DNA of 64,000 nt, from assembly GCA_016219875.1 (NCBI GenBank), contig JACRJZ010000089.1, positions 1 to 64,000 on the forward strand, in the 5' to 3' direction. A program made the position numbers and the translations under genes. The notes beneath the pieces were generated by a model. The model was given only the letters and a program-made list of their open reading frames with translations. It was not told where the DNA came from and made no database searches. The DNA is from Verrucomicrobiota bacterium (GTDB taxonomy: Bacteria > Verrucomicrobiota > Verrucomicrobiia > Limisphaerales > JACRJZ01). Position 1 is the first letter of the stretch. Every line of letters begins with the position of its first letter. Positions 9,301 through 17,800 of this stretch are shown here, one piece after another.

Positions 9301-11337
9301 CGTGCCGGCGGCGAGCGTGGTCGTGCCGGTGTAAGTGTTGGTGCCACCGAGCGCCAGGGTGCCCTCGCCCTGCTTGACGACGTTCACGCCGAGGATGGCG
9401 GAGTTGATTTGCAGGTCGGGATCGGCCGGGCCGTTGGCTACGACAATATTGGCCGGGCTAACCGACAGCGCGAGATTGCCCTCCATGATGGCGGTGAAGC
9501 CAGACGGGTTGGCGGTGATCGGGAAGCCCGTCATCAGAAACCCGGTGCCGGTCTGGACGGTCCCGCCGTTGAACGTGACGAGGCCGAAGTCTTCGACGTG
9601 TTCGTTCAGGTTCACGACTCCCTTGGCGTGAAGCGTGAGAGGAGTGATGGGGTTCTGGTAGGACTCAAGCCAGAGGACTTCGTAGGGGCCGCCGAAGTTC
9701 TGCCCGATTTCCAAGGGCCCCGCATAGGCGTTCACGCCAAATGGCTTGTTCAGTTCAAGCAGGGGGCACCGCACCAGCGTGGTGCCGGTGTAGGTGTTGG
9801 CCAGCGTGCCGCCAAGCCGCATGGTCCCGAGGTTGAAACAGCCCATTCCTCCGGAGCCCGAAATCGGACCGGTGAAAGCCATGTCACCGCCGGTCACGAC
9901 GAGGTTGGTGTAGAGCGCCACCTGGCCGGCCCAGGACGAAACGCCGATGCTCGTCAGCGCGGAGCCGGGAAATACGCCTTCGACGCCCCCCAAGGCAAAG
10001 AGCAACTCCTCGCCGATGTTCACGTTCCGCAAGGTCAGGTTGCCCTCGAAGATCTCGGTGCTGCCGGCGATGTCACCCAGGCCGTGATCGTTCCGCACGT
10101 CGAGGACGCCCTGGCGGATGGAGATGCTGGAACTGAAGCTGTTGCTGGCCTGAAGCAGGAGCGCGGAGTTGCCGGACTTGCTGAAGTTCCCGACGCCGAG
10201 CATGTGCGCCTGCATGTCCAGCCCGGCATATACGCTGCCAGCCACGTTGATGTCGTGCGGGCCGGAAAGCAGGTTGAGCCTGCCTTTGATGGCTGGCGTC
10301 TGAGCGCTGTTGTTACAGGTGGATGTGATGTTTCCTTGCAACGCGAGCGTCGCGCTGCCGGTATCCAAGACAGCGGGCCGGGAATCGTTGGAGTCGGTGG
10401 CCAATTCCAGGTTCTGAAATGTCTCCTCGTAACCGTTCAATTGTAGCGTCGCGCCGTCCGTCAGCCGCACCGTCGCGCCGTCCCCAATTTGCTCCGCCCG
10501 GGCGAGTTTCACGGTGCCGACGTTGGTCACCACCAGGAGGTCGTTGACCACGACGCCAGACGACACGTTGAGCAGGATTTCCGAACCCACTCCGGGATTG
10601 AGGATGAGCGTGCCGGAGAAATCACCGCCCGCCCCTTTGAATTCAACAATGCCCGTATAGAAGTCCCAGTGTCTTGTGATTACCACCACGTTGCCGGAGC
10701 CCGAAATCCCTCCTTCAACAAACAAGCGCCCTTCGTTTGCAAGTGATACGTCGGCCTCCAGCACCAGATTATGGCCGTTCACGTCAATGGGACCGGTGAA
10801 ATGCATTTGGGTTACTTCCGAAAATGTGGCGGGGGTTCTGACCGTATTACCGGTGACAAACGTGGCATTGCCCGCCAGCTTCACTCCGCAGTGGATGTAA
10901 ACCTGGCATTCAAAGTCGAAGGTATTGGAGATTGCCCGGGAAATCCCCAAGGTGTTGCCGTATAAATGTACCTCCGCATTACCGATATCACCGATGTCGA
11001 ATTGCAATGACCTGACCGTCAGGTCGGTCAGGTCATTGATCATGTTCACGTCCGGGCTGAGCGGGTCGCTAAACCATAGGTCTTCGCCATTTTGCGGTGG
11101 ACCAGGTGGATTCCAATTATCCGGATCGCTCCATAGTCTGAAAACATTGCTGACCACGCCGCCATCGCCCGTCCAACTCCGGGTCGCGGCCTGGAGCGGA
11201 AGGGTGGCCCACGGAACTGCGCCGGCGAACACCAGGCCGAGCAGAGCCGCTCGCGCCAGCGCCCGCCAGCGCCCGCACCGTCGTGGACACAAGGGAAGGC
11301 CCACCCCGGGCGATTTCAGACGTTTGTATGGTTTCAT
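6313..11337 (-). CDS. Giant secreted PATR (autotransporter-associated beta-strand repeat) protein
   Basis: About 1674 residues. It begins MKPYKRLKSPG with a signal peptide ending near PLQAATRSW; a longer open frame upstream runs through palindromes and is unlikely to be coding. The body is low in charge and rich in Gly, Thr, Asn and Val. It has repeated GTLTV..., GTTTL..G, YTGTTTL motifs typical of autotransporter-associated beta-strand repeats (extracellular beta-helix). From 6857 to about 8630, two full copies and one partial copy of a 237-residue unit follow one another with near identity. The last about 80 residues (LLWTAVSNTTYRLEFNSDL...RFYRVRIIPQ) form the beta-sandwich tail common on verrucomicrobial secreted proteins. 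No beta-barrel translocator is visible. It is probably a surface or matrix protein; ligand unknown. Confidence 0.8.
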   Translation of the reverse strand: MKPYKRLKSPGVGLPLCPRRCGRWRALARAALLGLVFAGAVPWATLPLQAATRSWTGDGGVVSNVFRLWSDPDNWNPPGPPQNGEDLWFSDPLSPDVNMINDLTDLTVRSLQFDIGDIGNAEVHLYGNTLGISRAISNTFDFECQVYIHCGVKLAGNATFVTGNTVRTPATFSEVTQMHFTGPIDVNGHNLVLEADVSLANEGRLFVEGGISGSGNVVVITRHWDFYTGIVEFKGAGGDFSGTLILNPGVGSEILLNVSSGVVVNDLLVVTNVGTVKLARAEQIGDGATVRLTDGATLQLNGYEETFQNLELATDSNDSRPAVLDTGSATLALQGNITSTCNNSAQTPAIKGRLNLLSGPHDINVAGSVYAGLDMQAHMLGVGNFSKSGNSALLLQASNSFSSSISIRQGVLDVRNDHGLGDIAGSTEIFEGNLTLRNVNIGEELLFALGGVEGVFPGSALTSIGVSSWAGQVALYTNLVVTGGDMAFTGPISGSGGMGCFNLGTMRLGGTLANTYTGTTLVRCPLLELNKPFGVNAYAGPLEIGQNFGGPYEVLWLESYQNPITPLTLHAKGVVNLNEHVEDFGLVTFNGGTVQTGTGFLMTGFPITANPSGFTAIMEGNLALSVSPANIVVANGPADPDLQINSAILGVNVVKQGEGTLALGGTNTYTGTTTLAAGTLTVEGLQPQSAIQINAGTAFRGSGTVGPITLNGGPSTIAPGNSPGILTCGNFNADALGSGTLQIELNGTTPGSGHDQLDVRGTVNLTGITLDAFLGFASAPNDQFTLIANDDTDAVTGTFTGLPQNAKLFIGTELFEINYAGGTANDVVLTHLPATDIAWTNSAGGDWQVASNWKPNRVPGLSDNVIITNNVTVTLNSSVDCGKLTLGNSNRAPTLTGTGALTVHGSSSWNGGTMSGSGRTIVAPGATLTIGNLVSLFGGRTLENGGTVLWTGGNIAIGNNVSITNRAGALFEVRHAANLNYTFTVGPRFDNAGTFRKTVSAGTTTVAGGMAFNNYGTVEIQSGTLNLGGGGVNDSTFDLGAGTALNLSGGTFTSSAASSIAGAAQFIVSGATANLAGLVNVSGTHRFDGGTANLTGDYFCTNNTLVVSGGTANFSGTGTVTPAVVTMDSGTLSGSQRLTVLNQMDWTGGTMSGSGRTVIPPGATLTIGNLVSLFGGRTLENGGTVLWTGGNIAIGNNVVVTNRPGALFEVRTAASLNYTFTAGPRFDNAGTFRKAVSAGTTTVAGGMAFNNYGTVEILTGTLNLGGGGVNDSTFDLGVGTTLNLSGGTFTSSAASSIAGAAQFIVSGATANLAGLVNVSGTNRFDAGVANLTGNYFCTNNALIVSGGTANFSGTGTVTPAVVNMDSGTLSGGQVVTVLNQMDWTGGTMSGSGRTLVAPGATLTLGNLVSLFGGRTLENGGTVLWTGGNIAIGNNVVVTNRAGALFEVRAAASLNYTFTAGPRFDNAGTFRKSVSAGTTTVAGGMAFNNYHTVEIQSGILAANGGYACTTDALLNCAIGGTTPGTGYGRLQVAGAVTLNGTLVASLINGFIPAPNDSFTVLTAGVRNGTFANFRYPSNEVAMQMSTTANSVIVSVSEVFAVPRPILLPPELSGPDIRLLWTAVSNTTYRLEFNSDLNTSNWIGVPGDVTPLSNTASKLDALTSSNRFYRVRIIPQ
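6857..8630. repeat. Tandem 711-bp repeats inside the PATR gene
   Basis: The marker ATCTCCAC occurs at 6857, 7568 and 8279, exactly 711 bp (237 codons) apart, and flanking sequence matches closely. Two complete units and about half of a third are present. The near identity suggests recent duplication or gene conversion, with copy-number change that would keep the frame. Confidence 0.9.
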
Positions 11338-11407
11338 AGTCTCTACAGTCTCCGCGTATCCGCCGTCCCCAGGGCCCACCCCGCGATGTCTTTTGACGCA
11401 TCCGGCC

Positions 11408-11640
11408 CGCGACCGGTCCCCGGTCGCAGCACATGATATGAGTGTAGCGTTTGGCTCGGGTAAACACGCTTTGCGCAGGCCAGGGCTGCTGCGGCCGGGG
11501 ACCAACCCCGGTCCATCCCCATCCCCGGACCGCGACCGGTCCCCGGTCGCAGCGGCTTGGAACCCGCAACGGCATTCTGACTGGTAAGGACGTCCAGCCC
11601 ACTTCCACGTGCTGCGGCCGGGGACCGGCCGCGGTCCGGC
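11408..11640. repeat. Cluster of GCGACCGG palindromes (PE6) upstream of the PATR gene
   Basis: Four related imperfect palindromes lie within 235 bp: about 11408-11430 and 11530-11553 (CGCGACCGGTCCCCGGTCGC) and the opposite-sense forms at about 11488-11514 and 11611-11636 (GCTGCGGCCGGGGACC). They pair locally and with each other. They occupy the 338-bp gap between the PATR start and the small secreted gene, where a promoter would be expected. No gene was recognised in the gap. Confidence 0.75.
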
Positions 11641-11675
11641 GGTCTGCGGTCCCGCCAAGATTGACGCGCCTCTGC

Positions 11676-11903
11676 TCATTTCCGCATGGCCACCAGCGCG
11701 GGCAGCTTCAGAGTATTGCCGGCCTTGTCGCTGGCCTCGTACCAGACCTGGTAGAGCCGGCCAATGCCGCTGGGCGAACGCTCCGCCCGCAACGGCTCTT
11801 GCGTGGGCAAGGTGCGGACCTCACGGCGGTCATCTCCGAGTGAGGCGCCGGCGGCCAGGCAGAGCGCCACGGCGGCAGATCGGATGAGGGTTGAGGCACT
11901 CAT
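11676..11903 (-). CDS. 75-residue secreted protein made of a signal peptide plus the shared C-terminal tail
   Basis: Starts MSASTLIRSAAVALCLAAGA, a clear signal peptide, with AGAGAG placed as a plausible ribosome-binding site before the ATG. After a short linker it carries LRAERSPSG...YQVWYEASDKAGN and ends KLPALVAMRK. This matches the last about 42 residues of the LamG protein (14848-18438) and of the relic at 5595-6312. It looks like a large secreted protein reduced to its export signal and its extreme C-terminus, by deletion or recombination. Whether it is still functional is unknown; no domain name applies. Confidence 0.55.
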   Translation of the reverse strand: MSASTLIRSAAVALCLAAGASLGDDRREVRTLPTQEPLRAERSPSGIGRLYQVWYEASDKAGNTLKLPALVAMRK

Positions 11904-11950
11904 GCTTTGTTCTCTCTGCCGCGGGTTTTGGTGTTCACCATGTGGTCCGT

Positions 11951-14704
11951 TCACGGCCAAGCAATGCGATAGAACCGGGCCGTGGAATCCGGCGGTTCCG
12001 GGATGGACAACTGAAACGTCCCGTCGAGCGAGGTGGTGTTCGTACCGATGTCCACCCAGGAATCTTGAGGGGCCATGAGGTCGGTGCGGGTCTGAATTCG
12101 GTACGGCCAGTTCGGGATGCCCGACCAAGTCATTGAAGATGCGTCCCCGTTCCGCTGGAACTGAGTGATCACCACCGGCCAGGAAAGCTTGAACAGGATG
12201 CCGTGGTAGCCGATGACTTCCTCTCCGAACCCGGTACCATAGAACGCGCCGTCGCCGCCGACAACCAACTCGCCCCGTTGGCCTGCAAGACCGAAGTGCG
12301 GAATCTCGTAGCCACTGCCATCCTCGCGAAGTCTGAACACGGTGCCGATTCGGTCTCCAACAACTGAAGAGGTCGCGCCATAAAGCCGCCCATCTGGTCC
12401 CCTGAGCAATCCGGGAAAGGGATGCAAGCCCTCGTTGGCGACACTGCCGAACCGATGCAGGACGCGGTAACCCTGCCCGTCTTTGTTCAGCTTGAATACC
12501 GTCCCGCCCACCTGACCGTGTTGATTTGTGTGCGCGCCTCCGCCGTCCGTCGTGCCGTAGAGCGCTCCGTCGCTTCCTTCCAGCAGCAGCCCGTATGGCC
12601 GTTCTCCATTCTGTGACGCGCCATCAAAGTGATGCAGCACCGCGTAATCGCTCCCATCTCGATTCAGCCTGAACACGGTGCCACCCCAGTTGCTGCCGGC
12701 ACCGGAAGTCATGCCGTAAAGCCTTCCATCAAGACCTTCCAATAGTCCACCCGGAGCCGCGCCATCGTGCGGATGACCCAGGAAATGATGCAATACCCGG
12801 TAACCGTTGCCGTCTTTGTTCAGCTTGAACACCGTTCCAAACGTATCGCCAAACGCGTTGCTATACACCCCTCCCAGCCGGGTGGTGCCGTAAAGCGCCC
12901 CGTCGCTCCCCTCGGTCAACCCGCCGGGTTCAGCGCCATCGGTGGGCGCGCCAGCGAAGTGATGCAACAGACGATACCCGCTTCCCTCTTTCCCCAAGGT
13001 GAAGACTGTGCCCGCGCCGTGGGTGCCACCTTCCCCGGTGGTCCCGTAGAGAAATCCATCGCGTCCCTCAATGAGTCCAGCCCTCGGGTACTGCGCGTCG
13101 TTGGTAACGCCGCCGAAGCTGTGCAAGAGGCTGAATTCGCTGCCGTCCCGGTTCAGGCTGAACACTGTGCCCAGGCCTAAGTGGTAGAGTCCAAGGTTGG
13201 CACCACCAAAGTGGGTTGTGCCGTAGAGCTTCCCGTCACTTGCCGCCAGCACCCGGTTCGGTCCGTTGCCTTCCGTCCCGAAGTAACTCTGGAAGTGCAG
13301 CATGGTGGTGTAGCCGGCGCCGTCGGGATCAAATCTGAAGAGCGCGCCGACCGGGTTTCCAAGGTACCAGTGCCTGTTGGTGCCGCCCATTGGCGCCACA
13401 CCAAAGAACACGCCATCATTCCCGCGAATCAGTGGCAGCAAGGGGCCCGACGACTCGCCCGTGGTCCAATTCCCGTTGGACTGAATCTGGAAGCCGGTTC
13501 CATCTCGGTTCAGTCGGAACAGCGTGGCGTAATCGGTGCTGCCACTGGTGGTCGTCGCGCCGTAGAGCGCCCCGTCAGCGCCTTCGACCAGCGTCCCAGT
13601 GTGGCCCCCCCCGCCGGCAGTGCCCGCAAAGTGGTGCAGGATACGATAACCGCTGCCGTCTGGGTTCAGCGTAAATACCGTGCCGGCCTCGTAGCCCCAT
13701 TGATTCGTGTGCGCCCCTCCCGAGTGCGTTGTGCCGTAGAGCGCGCCGTCTCTGCCCACCAGGAGGCGGGCCGGAACACTCCCGTCATCCGGCCCGCCCC
13801 TGAACTGATGCAAGACACGGTAGCCGCTTCCGTCTGGATGGAGTGCGAAAACGGTTCCAAGAGTCTGACCTGACTGGTTTGTGTAGCCGCCGCCCCGTTG
13901 AGTCGTGCCGTACAGAGTGCCGTCGGCTCCTTCCACCAGGGGTCCACTCGGTTCATCGCCGTCGTCGGGGACACTGCCGAAGTGATGCAGGAGGGTGTAG
14001 CCATCGCCGTTCTTGTTCAGCTTGAATAAGGTGCCGCGCGCTAGGCCGTGTTCATTGGTGTAGGCTCCTCCTCCCCCATTGCCGTAGAGCGCGCCGTCGC
14101 TTGCTTGAAAGAGGGCTTCGGGCCCGCCGCCGCTGGCTCCCTCGGAAAAGTGGCGCAAGATGACGTAGCCGGTGCCGTCCTTGTCCAGCTTGAACAGCGT
14201 GCCAGCTCCGTTCGTGCCGCCATAAATCGTTGTCCCATAGAGTGCGCCGTCGTTGCCTTGAATCAACCTCCAGGGATAGCTTCCGTCTTTGTTGCCACCG
14301 AAGTAATGCAACACCCGGTAGCCGCTTCCGTCCTTCTCTACCCGGAACACCACTCCCCAAAGATCGTCGAAGCTGGATGCCGTGGTTCCATACAGCGCCC
14401 CGTCGCTTCCTTCGATCAATCCAGTAGGATCGTAGCCCGCCAAGTTGGAATCACCAAAGGCCTTGAGTTGCTCGTATTGGAGGGTGGCATGCCCGGTAGA
14501 GGCGGTGAGGATTCCGGCCACTAGAAGTGTGGCGAGGAGACGATGCGCCGATTCTGGCGTCGTGCGGATTGGGTTTCGCGCGTGCGTCTTCATGGCGGCC
14601 GCCGGTCTTGCGATGGCGCGAGAGGGCGCGCGGACGGACACGCTGCGGCGCGTGCCTATGGGGAGGCGTGGCAACGGCATTCGGGTCTGGACATAGGTTT
14701 CCAT
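11951..14704 (-). CDS. GloVer-repeat secreted protein (14 tandem repeats)
   Basis: 917 residues. A signal-like hydrophobic segment (LLATLLVAGILTASTGHA) follows an N-terminal basic stretch. Fourteen repeats of about 55-60 residues follow the pattern L.EGSDGALYGTT..GG...GTVFKLNKDGSGYRVLHHF, the GloVer tandem repeat named for Gloeobacter and Verrucomicrobia. These repeats probably form a beta-propeller-like extracellular structure. The C-terminal about 75 residues (PYRIQTRTDL...STARFYRIAWP) are the usual verrucomicrobial beta-sandwich tail. The start at 14704 is supported by AAAGGAACTCC upstream. An internal ATG at 14593, closer to the signal peptide, is the alternative. Biological role unknown; surface-located by inference. 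Confidence 0.82.
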   Translation of the reverse strand: METYVQTRMPLPRLPIGTRRSVSVRAPSRAIARPAAAMKTHARNPIRTTPESAHRLLATLLVAGILTASTGHATLQYEQLKAFGDSNLAGYDPTGLIEGSDGALYGTTASSFDDLWGVVFRVEKDGSGYRVLHYFGGNKDGSYPWRLIQGNDGALYGTTIYGGTNGAGTLFKLDKDGTGYVILRHFSEGASGGGPEALFQASDGALYGNGGGGAYTNEHGLARGTLFKLNKNGDGYTLLHHFGSVPDDGDEPSGPLVEGADGTLYGTTQRGGGYTNQSGQTLGTVFALHPDGSGYRVLHQFRGGPDDGSVPARLLVGRDGALYGTTHSGGAHTNQWGYEAGTVFTLNPDGSGYRILHHFAGTAGGGGHTGTLVEGADGALYGATTTSGSTDYATLFRLNRDGTGFQIQSNGNWTTGESSGPLLPLIRGNDGVFFGVAPMGGTNRHWYLGNPVGALFRFDPDGAGYTTMLHFQSYFGTEGNGPNRVLAASDGKLYGTTHFGGANLGLYHLGLGTVFSLNRDGSEFSLLHSFGGVTNDAQYPRAGLIEGRDGFLYGTTGEGGTHGAGTVFTLGKEGSGYRLLHHFAGAPTDGAEPGGLTEGSDGALYGTTRLGGVYSNAFGDTFGTVFKLNKDGNGYRVLHHFLGHPHDGAAPGGLLEGLDGRLYGMTSGAGSNWGGTVFRLNRDGSDYAVLHHFDGASQNGERPYGLLLEGSDGALYGTTDGGGAHTNQHGQVGGTVFKLNKDGQGYRVLHRFGSVANEGLHPFPGLLRGPDGRLYGATSSVVGDRIGTVFRLREDGSGYEIPHFGLAGQRGELVVGGDGAFYGTGFGEEVIGYHGILFKLSWPVVITQFQRNGDASSMTWSGIPNWPYRIQTRTDLMAPQDSWVDIGTNTTSLDGTFQLSIPEPPDSTARFYRIAWP

Positions 14705-14847
14705 AACACTGGAGTTCCTTTATGGTTGACGGTTCGTTATCTGGGCCTCGTCGTTGTCTGCTTGGCGAGTTGATTCTTTATTCATGATTCTTCCTTCGAA
14801 CTGAGCCGCACGTTGGCTGCTACGAGTCGGTTGTTACGAAAGGGCGT

Positions 14848-17800
14848 TCACTTTGGCACCGCCACCAACGCGGGCAGCTTCAACGTATTCCCCGCCTTGT
14901 CGCTGGCCTGGTACCAGAGCGTATAGAACCGGACCAGACCCGTGGGCGAACGTTCTGCCCGCAACTGGCCTTGTAGGTCCGCCGTGCCGGGCGACCAGCC
15001 TTTGATGTCGCCGGGCAGATCGCCGCCGCCCAGGCCGCTGTCCGGTTCGCTGCTCTCCACCTTGACCAGCGTGAAGCCGTTCGCGCCGGAGAGGCCGTCC
15101 CACACCTTCAAGCTCACCTTCACCGTCACCAGCCGATGATCGGCCGGCTTGAGCAACGCCGGCTTGGCCACCGGCAGGAACAGCGGCGGCGTCTTGTCCA
15201 GCTTCACCGTCAACGTCCGGGCCGGCTCGGCGTTCCCGGCGGCGTCCGTGGCGAACCAGGTGATCGTCGTCGTCCCCTCGCGCGTGAGCAGCGGCACGAC
15301 CGCGCTGGCGCCGGGCACGGTGGTCGAGGCGATCGTCTGCGCCCCGCTCGCGCGGAAAGTGATCGAGGCCACGCCCGAACCGCCCGCGTTATCCGTCGCG
15401 CTCAAGTTCACCGTCACGTTGTCCTTGTTCCAACCCAGGCCGTTCGGCGTCGGCGTCACCCCCGCGCTGCTGGTGGGGGGCAACGTATCCGTCGGCGGCG
15501 TCAACGGCGTGGCGATGACCACGGCGTAGGTCGAGAAGTGGCCGGCCACCCCGTTGAACTGCACGAAGGCGGGCGTGGCCAGGCTGCCGGGCGGCAGCGG
15601 CGCGCGATTGGCGTCGAGCTTCAGGACTTCCACGCAACCGCCGTTGGCCGCCGGGGTCTGGCCGTTGGCGCACACGGGGAAGGTCTGATAAAGACTGCCC
15701 GGCGTGTCGTTCTGCACGGCCAGCGTGGCCGAGCCGCTGGCCACGGCGCCCAGCAAGGCGGCCTGCTCCGGCTGGCTCAAGGCGGCCAGGTCCACCACGA
15801 AACGGAGCGTCGCGTCGGCGTTGAGGGTGGGGATGGCGAAGTTGAACTGGTAGGCGGCCACCGGGTCCACGTTCACCGGCGCGTTGTTGGCATCCACGCC
15901 CTGGACCACCGGCAGCGTGGCCGGGTCGAGGCGCTGGACGCTGAATCCCACGCGGCTGGAGAACGCGCCGCTGGGCAAGGCGGCCTGCATGGCGGCCTCG
16001 GTGTTCACGAGCGTGACGGTCGTGCCGCCGTTGACCGCGCCGGTGGCGGCGGGCGCGCTGGTGGCGGCGGTCAGGCTCACCGTGCCCGCACCGGAGACAT
16101 CCACGTTGCCGGTAGCCGTCGTGCCACCGGTGTCCACCACCGAACCACTCGTCTCGATCGTGAGATTGCCGCTGATGCTCGTGCCGGTGGTGGCGGTGCC
16201 GAGCGTGACTGTCGCGGTGCCGTTGCCGGTGATGGTCACGTCGCCGCCAGTGGACGAGAGGCCCGACAGATCCACGCCCACAGCAGCAGTGTTGTTCGTC
16301 ACCGTCACGCCGCCGCCAGTGCTCGTCAGTCCTCGTAGGTCCAGGCCCACAGCAGCGGTGTTGTTCGTCACTGTCACGCCGCCGCCAGTGCTCGTCAATC
16401 CTCGTAGGTCCACACCCACAGCAGCAGTGTTGTTCGTCACCGTCACGTCGCCGCCCGTGCTCGTCAGTCCTCGTAAGTCCACACCCACAGCAGCAGTGTT
16501 GTTCGTCACCGTCACGTCGCCGCCAGTGCTCGTCAGTCCTCGTAGGTCCACACCCACAGCAGTAGTGTTGTTCGTCACCGTCAGGCTTCCTCCGACGGTC
16601 TTCACTGACGGCACAGTGACATCTGCCAACGAGATGTTGTTCGCGATGATGAGGTCGCCCCCAACCGTGAGCAGCAGCGGGAGGCAAAGGTTGATCGCAC
16701 TGGGGTTGTCGGCCACCTCCAGGCTGCCGCCGACGGTGCGGAGTGCGGGCAGGCAGACGTTGCCCAAGACGGGGTTGCCGCTGATCATGGCCGTGCCAAC
16801 GACCTCGGCGAGCGCGTTCAGCCCCGCGGTGGTGAGCGCGCTGTTGCCCACCAGCACCACCGAGCCGCCCACCGTTTCTAGCCTGTTGAGGTTGATCGAG
16901 GTGAGTGCGCCGTTGACTTGAATCGTCACGCTGCCGCCCACGGTGAGGAGTTGCTCCGCGTCGAGCCTGACGAGTTCGCCGTTGTGGTCCACGACGAGAC
17001 TGCCGCCCAGGAACTTGAGATTGGGCAGACTGAGGGTGGACCGACCACTGGCCTGCAGCGTCAGGTCGCCCTCCACCACGGTCAGGCTGTCCAGCAGCCA
17101 CTGGGGCGTGTCGGCGTCCACCACCACGTTGGCGGGGAGCGGCGTGAGGCACTTGCCCGCACTGTCAGCGCTGTAGAGGGCTTGGATCTCCAAAGGCGTG
17201 AGGGCGCGGTCATAGACGGAGACTTCGTCAATCTGGCCGTTGAAGTAGTTGAAGGTGCCGCACCAATTGCGCTGGCCAATCCAGTCGGGGGTGTTGAGGG
17301 CCAGCACGCCCACGCTGGGATCGGGTTCGGAGGCGGCCAGCACGCCGTTGAGGTAGAGGGACAGGGTCTTGCTGCCGTTGAGGACCTCCCGCACGCCGAC
17401 CACGTGGTAGAAGTTGTTGGGGAGCAGCGGCAGCGCCGGCATGGCGCGGGCGCTTAAGCCGTCGGCGTCCCGCACGGCAAAGAAGATCTTGCCGGCGTCC
17501 GTCCCGGTGTTGTTCACCACGAGACTCTGCACGGTCTCGCTGCAATCGTAGTTCAGGGCCACAATCACCTGCCCATCGTTGGATGGGTCGGTAAAGCCCT
17601 GCCAGTTGACCCAGGCTTCGATGCTGAAGCTGCTGTCGGGCGCGAAGTCCAGGTCGGGCACGTTCCCCAGCGCGATACCGCCGGTGGCGCCGTCGAACTG
17701 GAAGGCGGAACCGCCGACGCCTGCCGGCACGACGGTGACACCGCTGGCGAGAGTGCCCTGATTATTGCCGATGAGGTCTTCCGCGAAGCCGCCGGCATCC

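Noticed and set aside
16252..16596. CRISPR-like regular repeats
   Set aside because: The 69-bp units have no spacers between them, lie in frame inside a coding sequence, and no cas genes are present.
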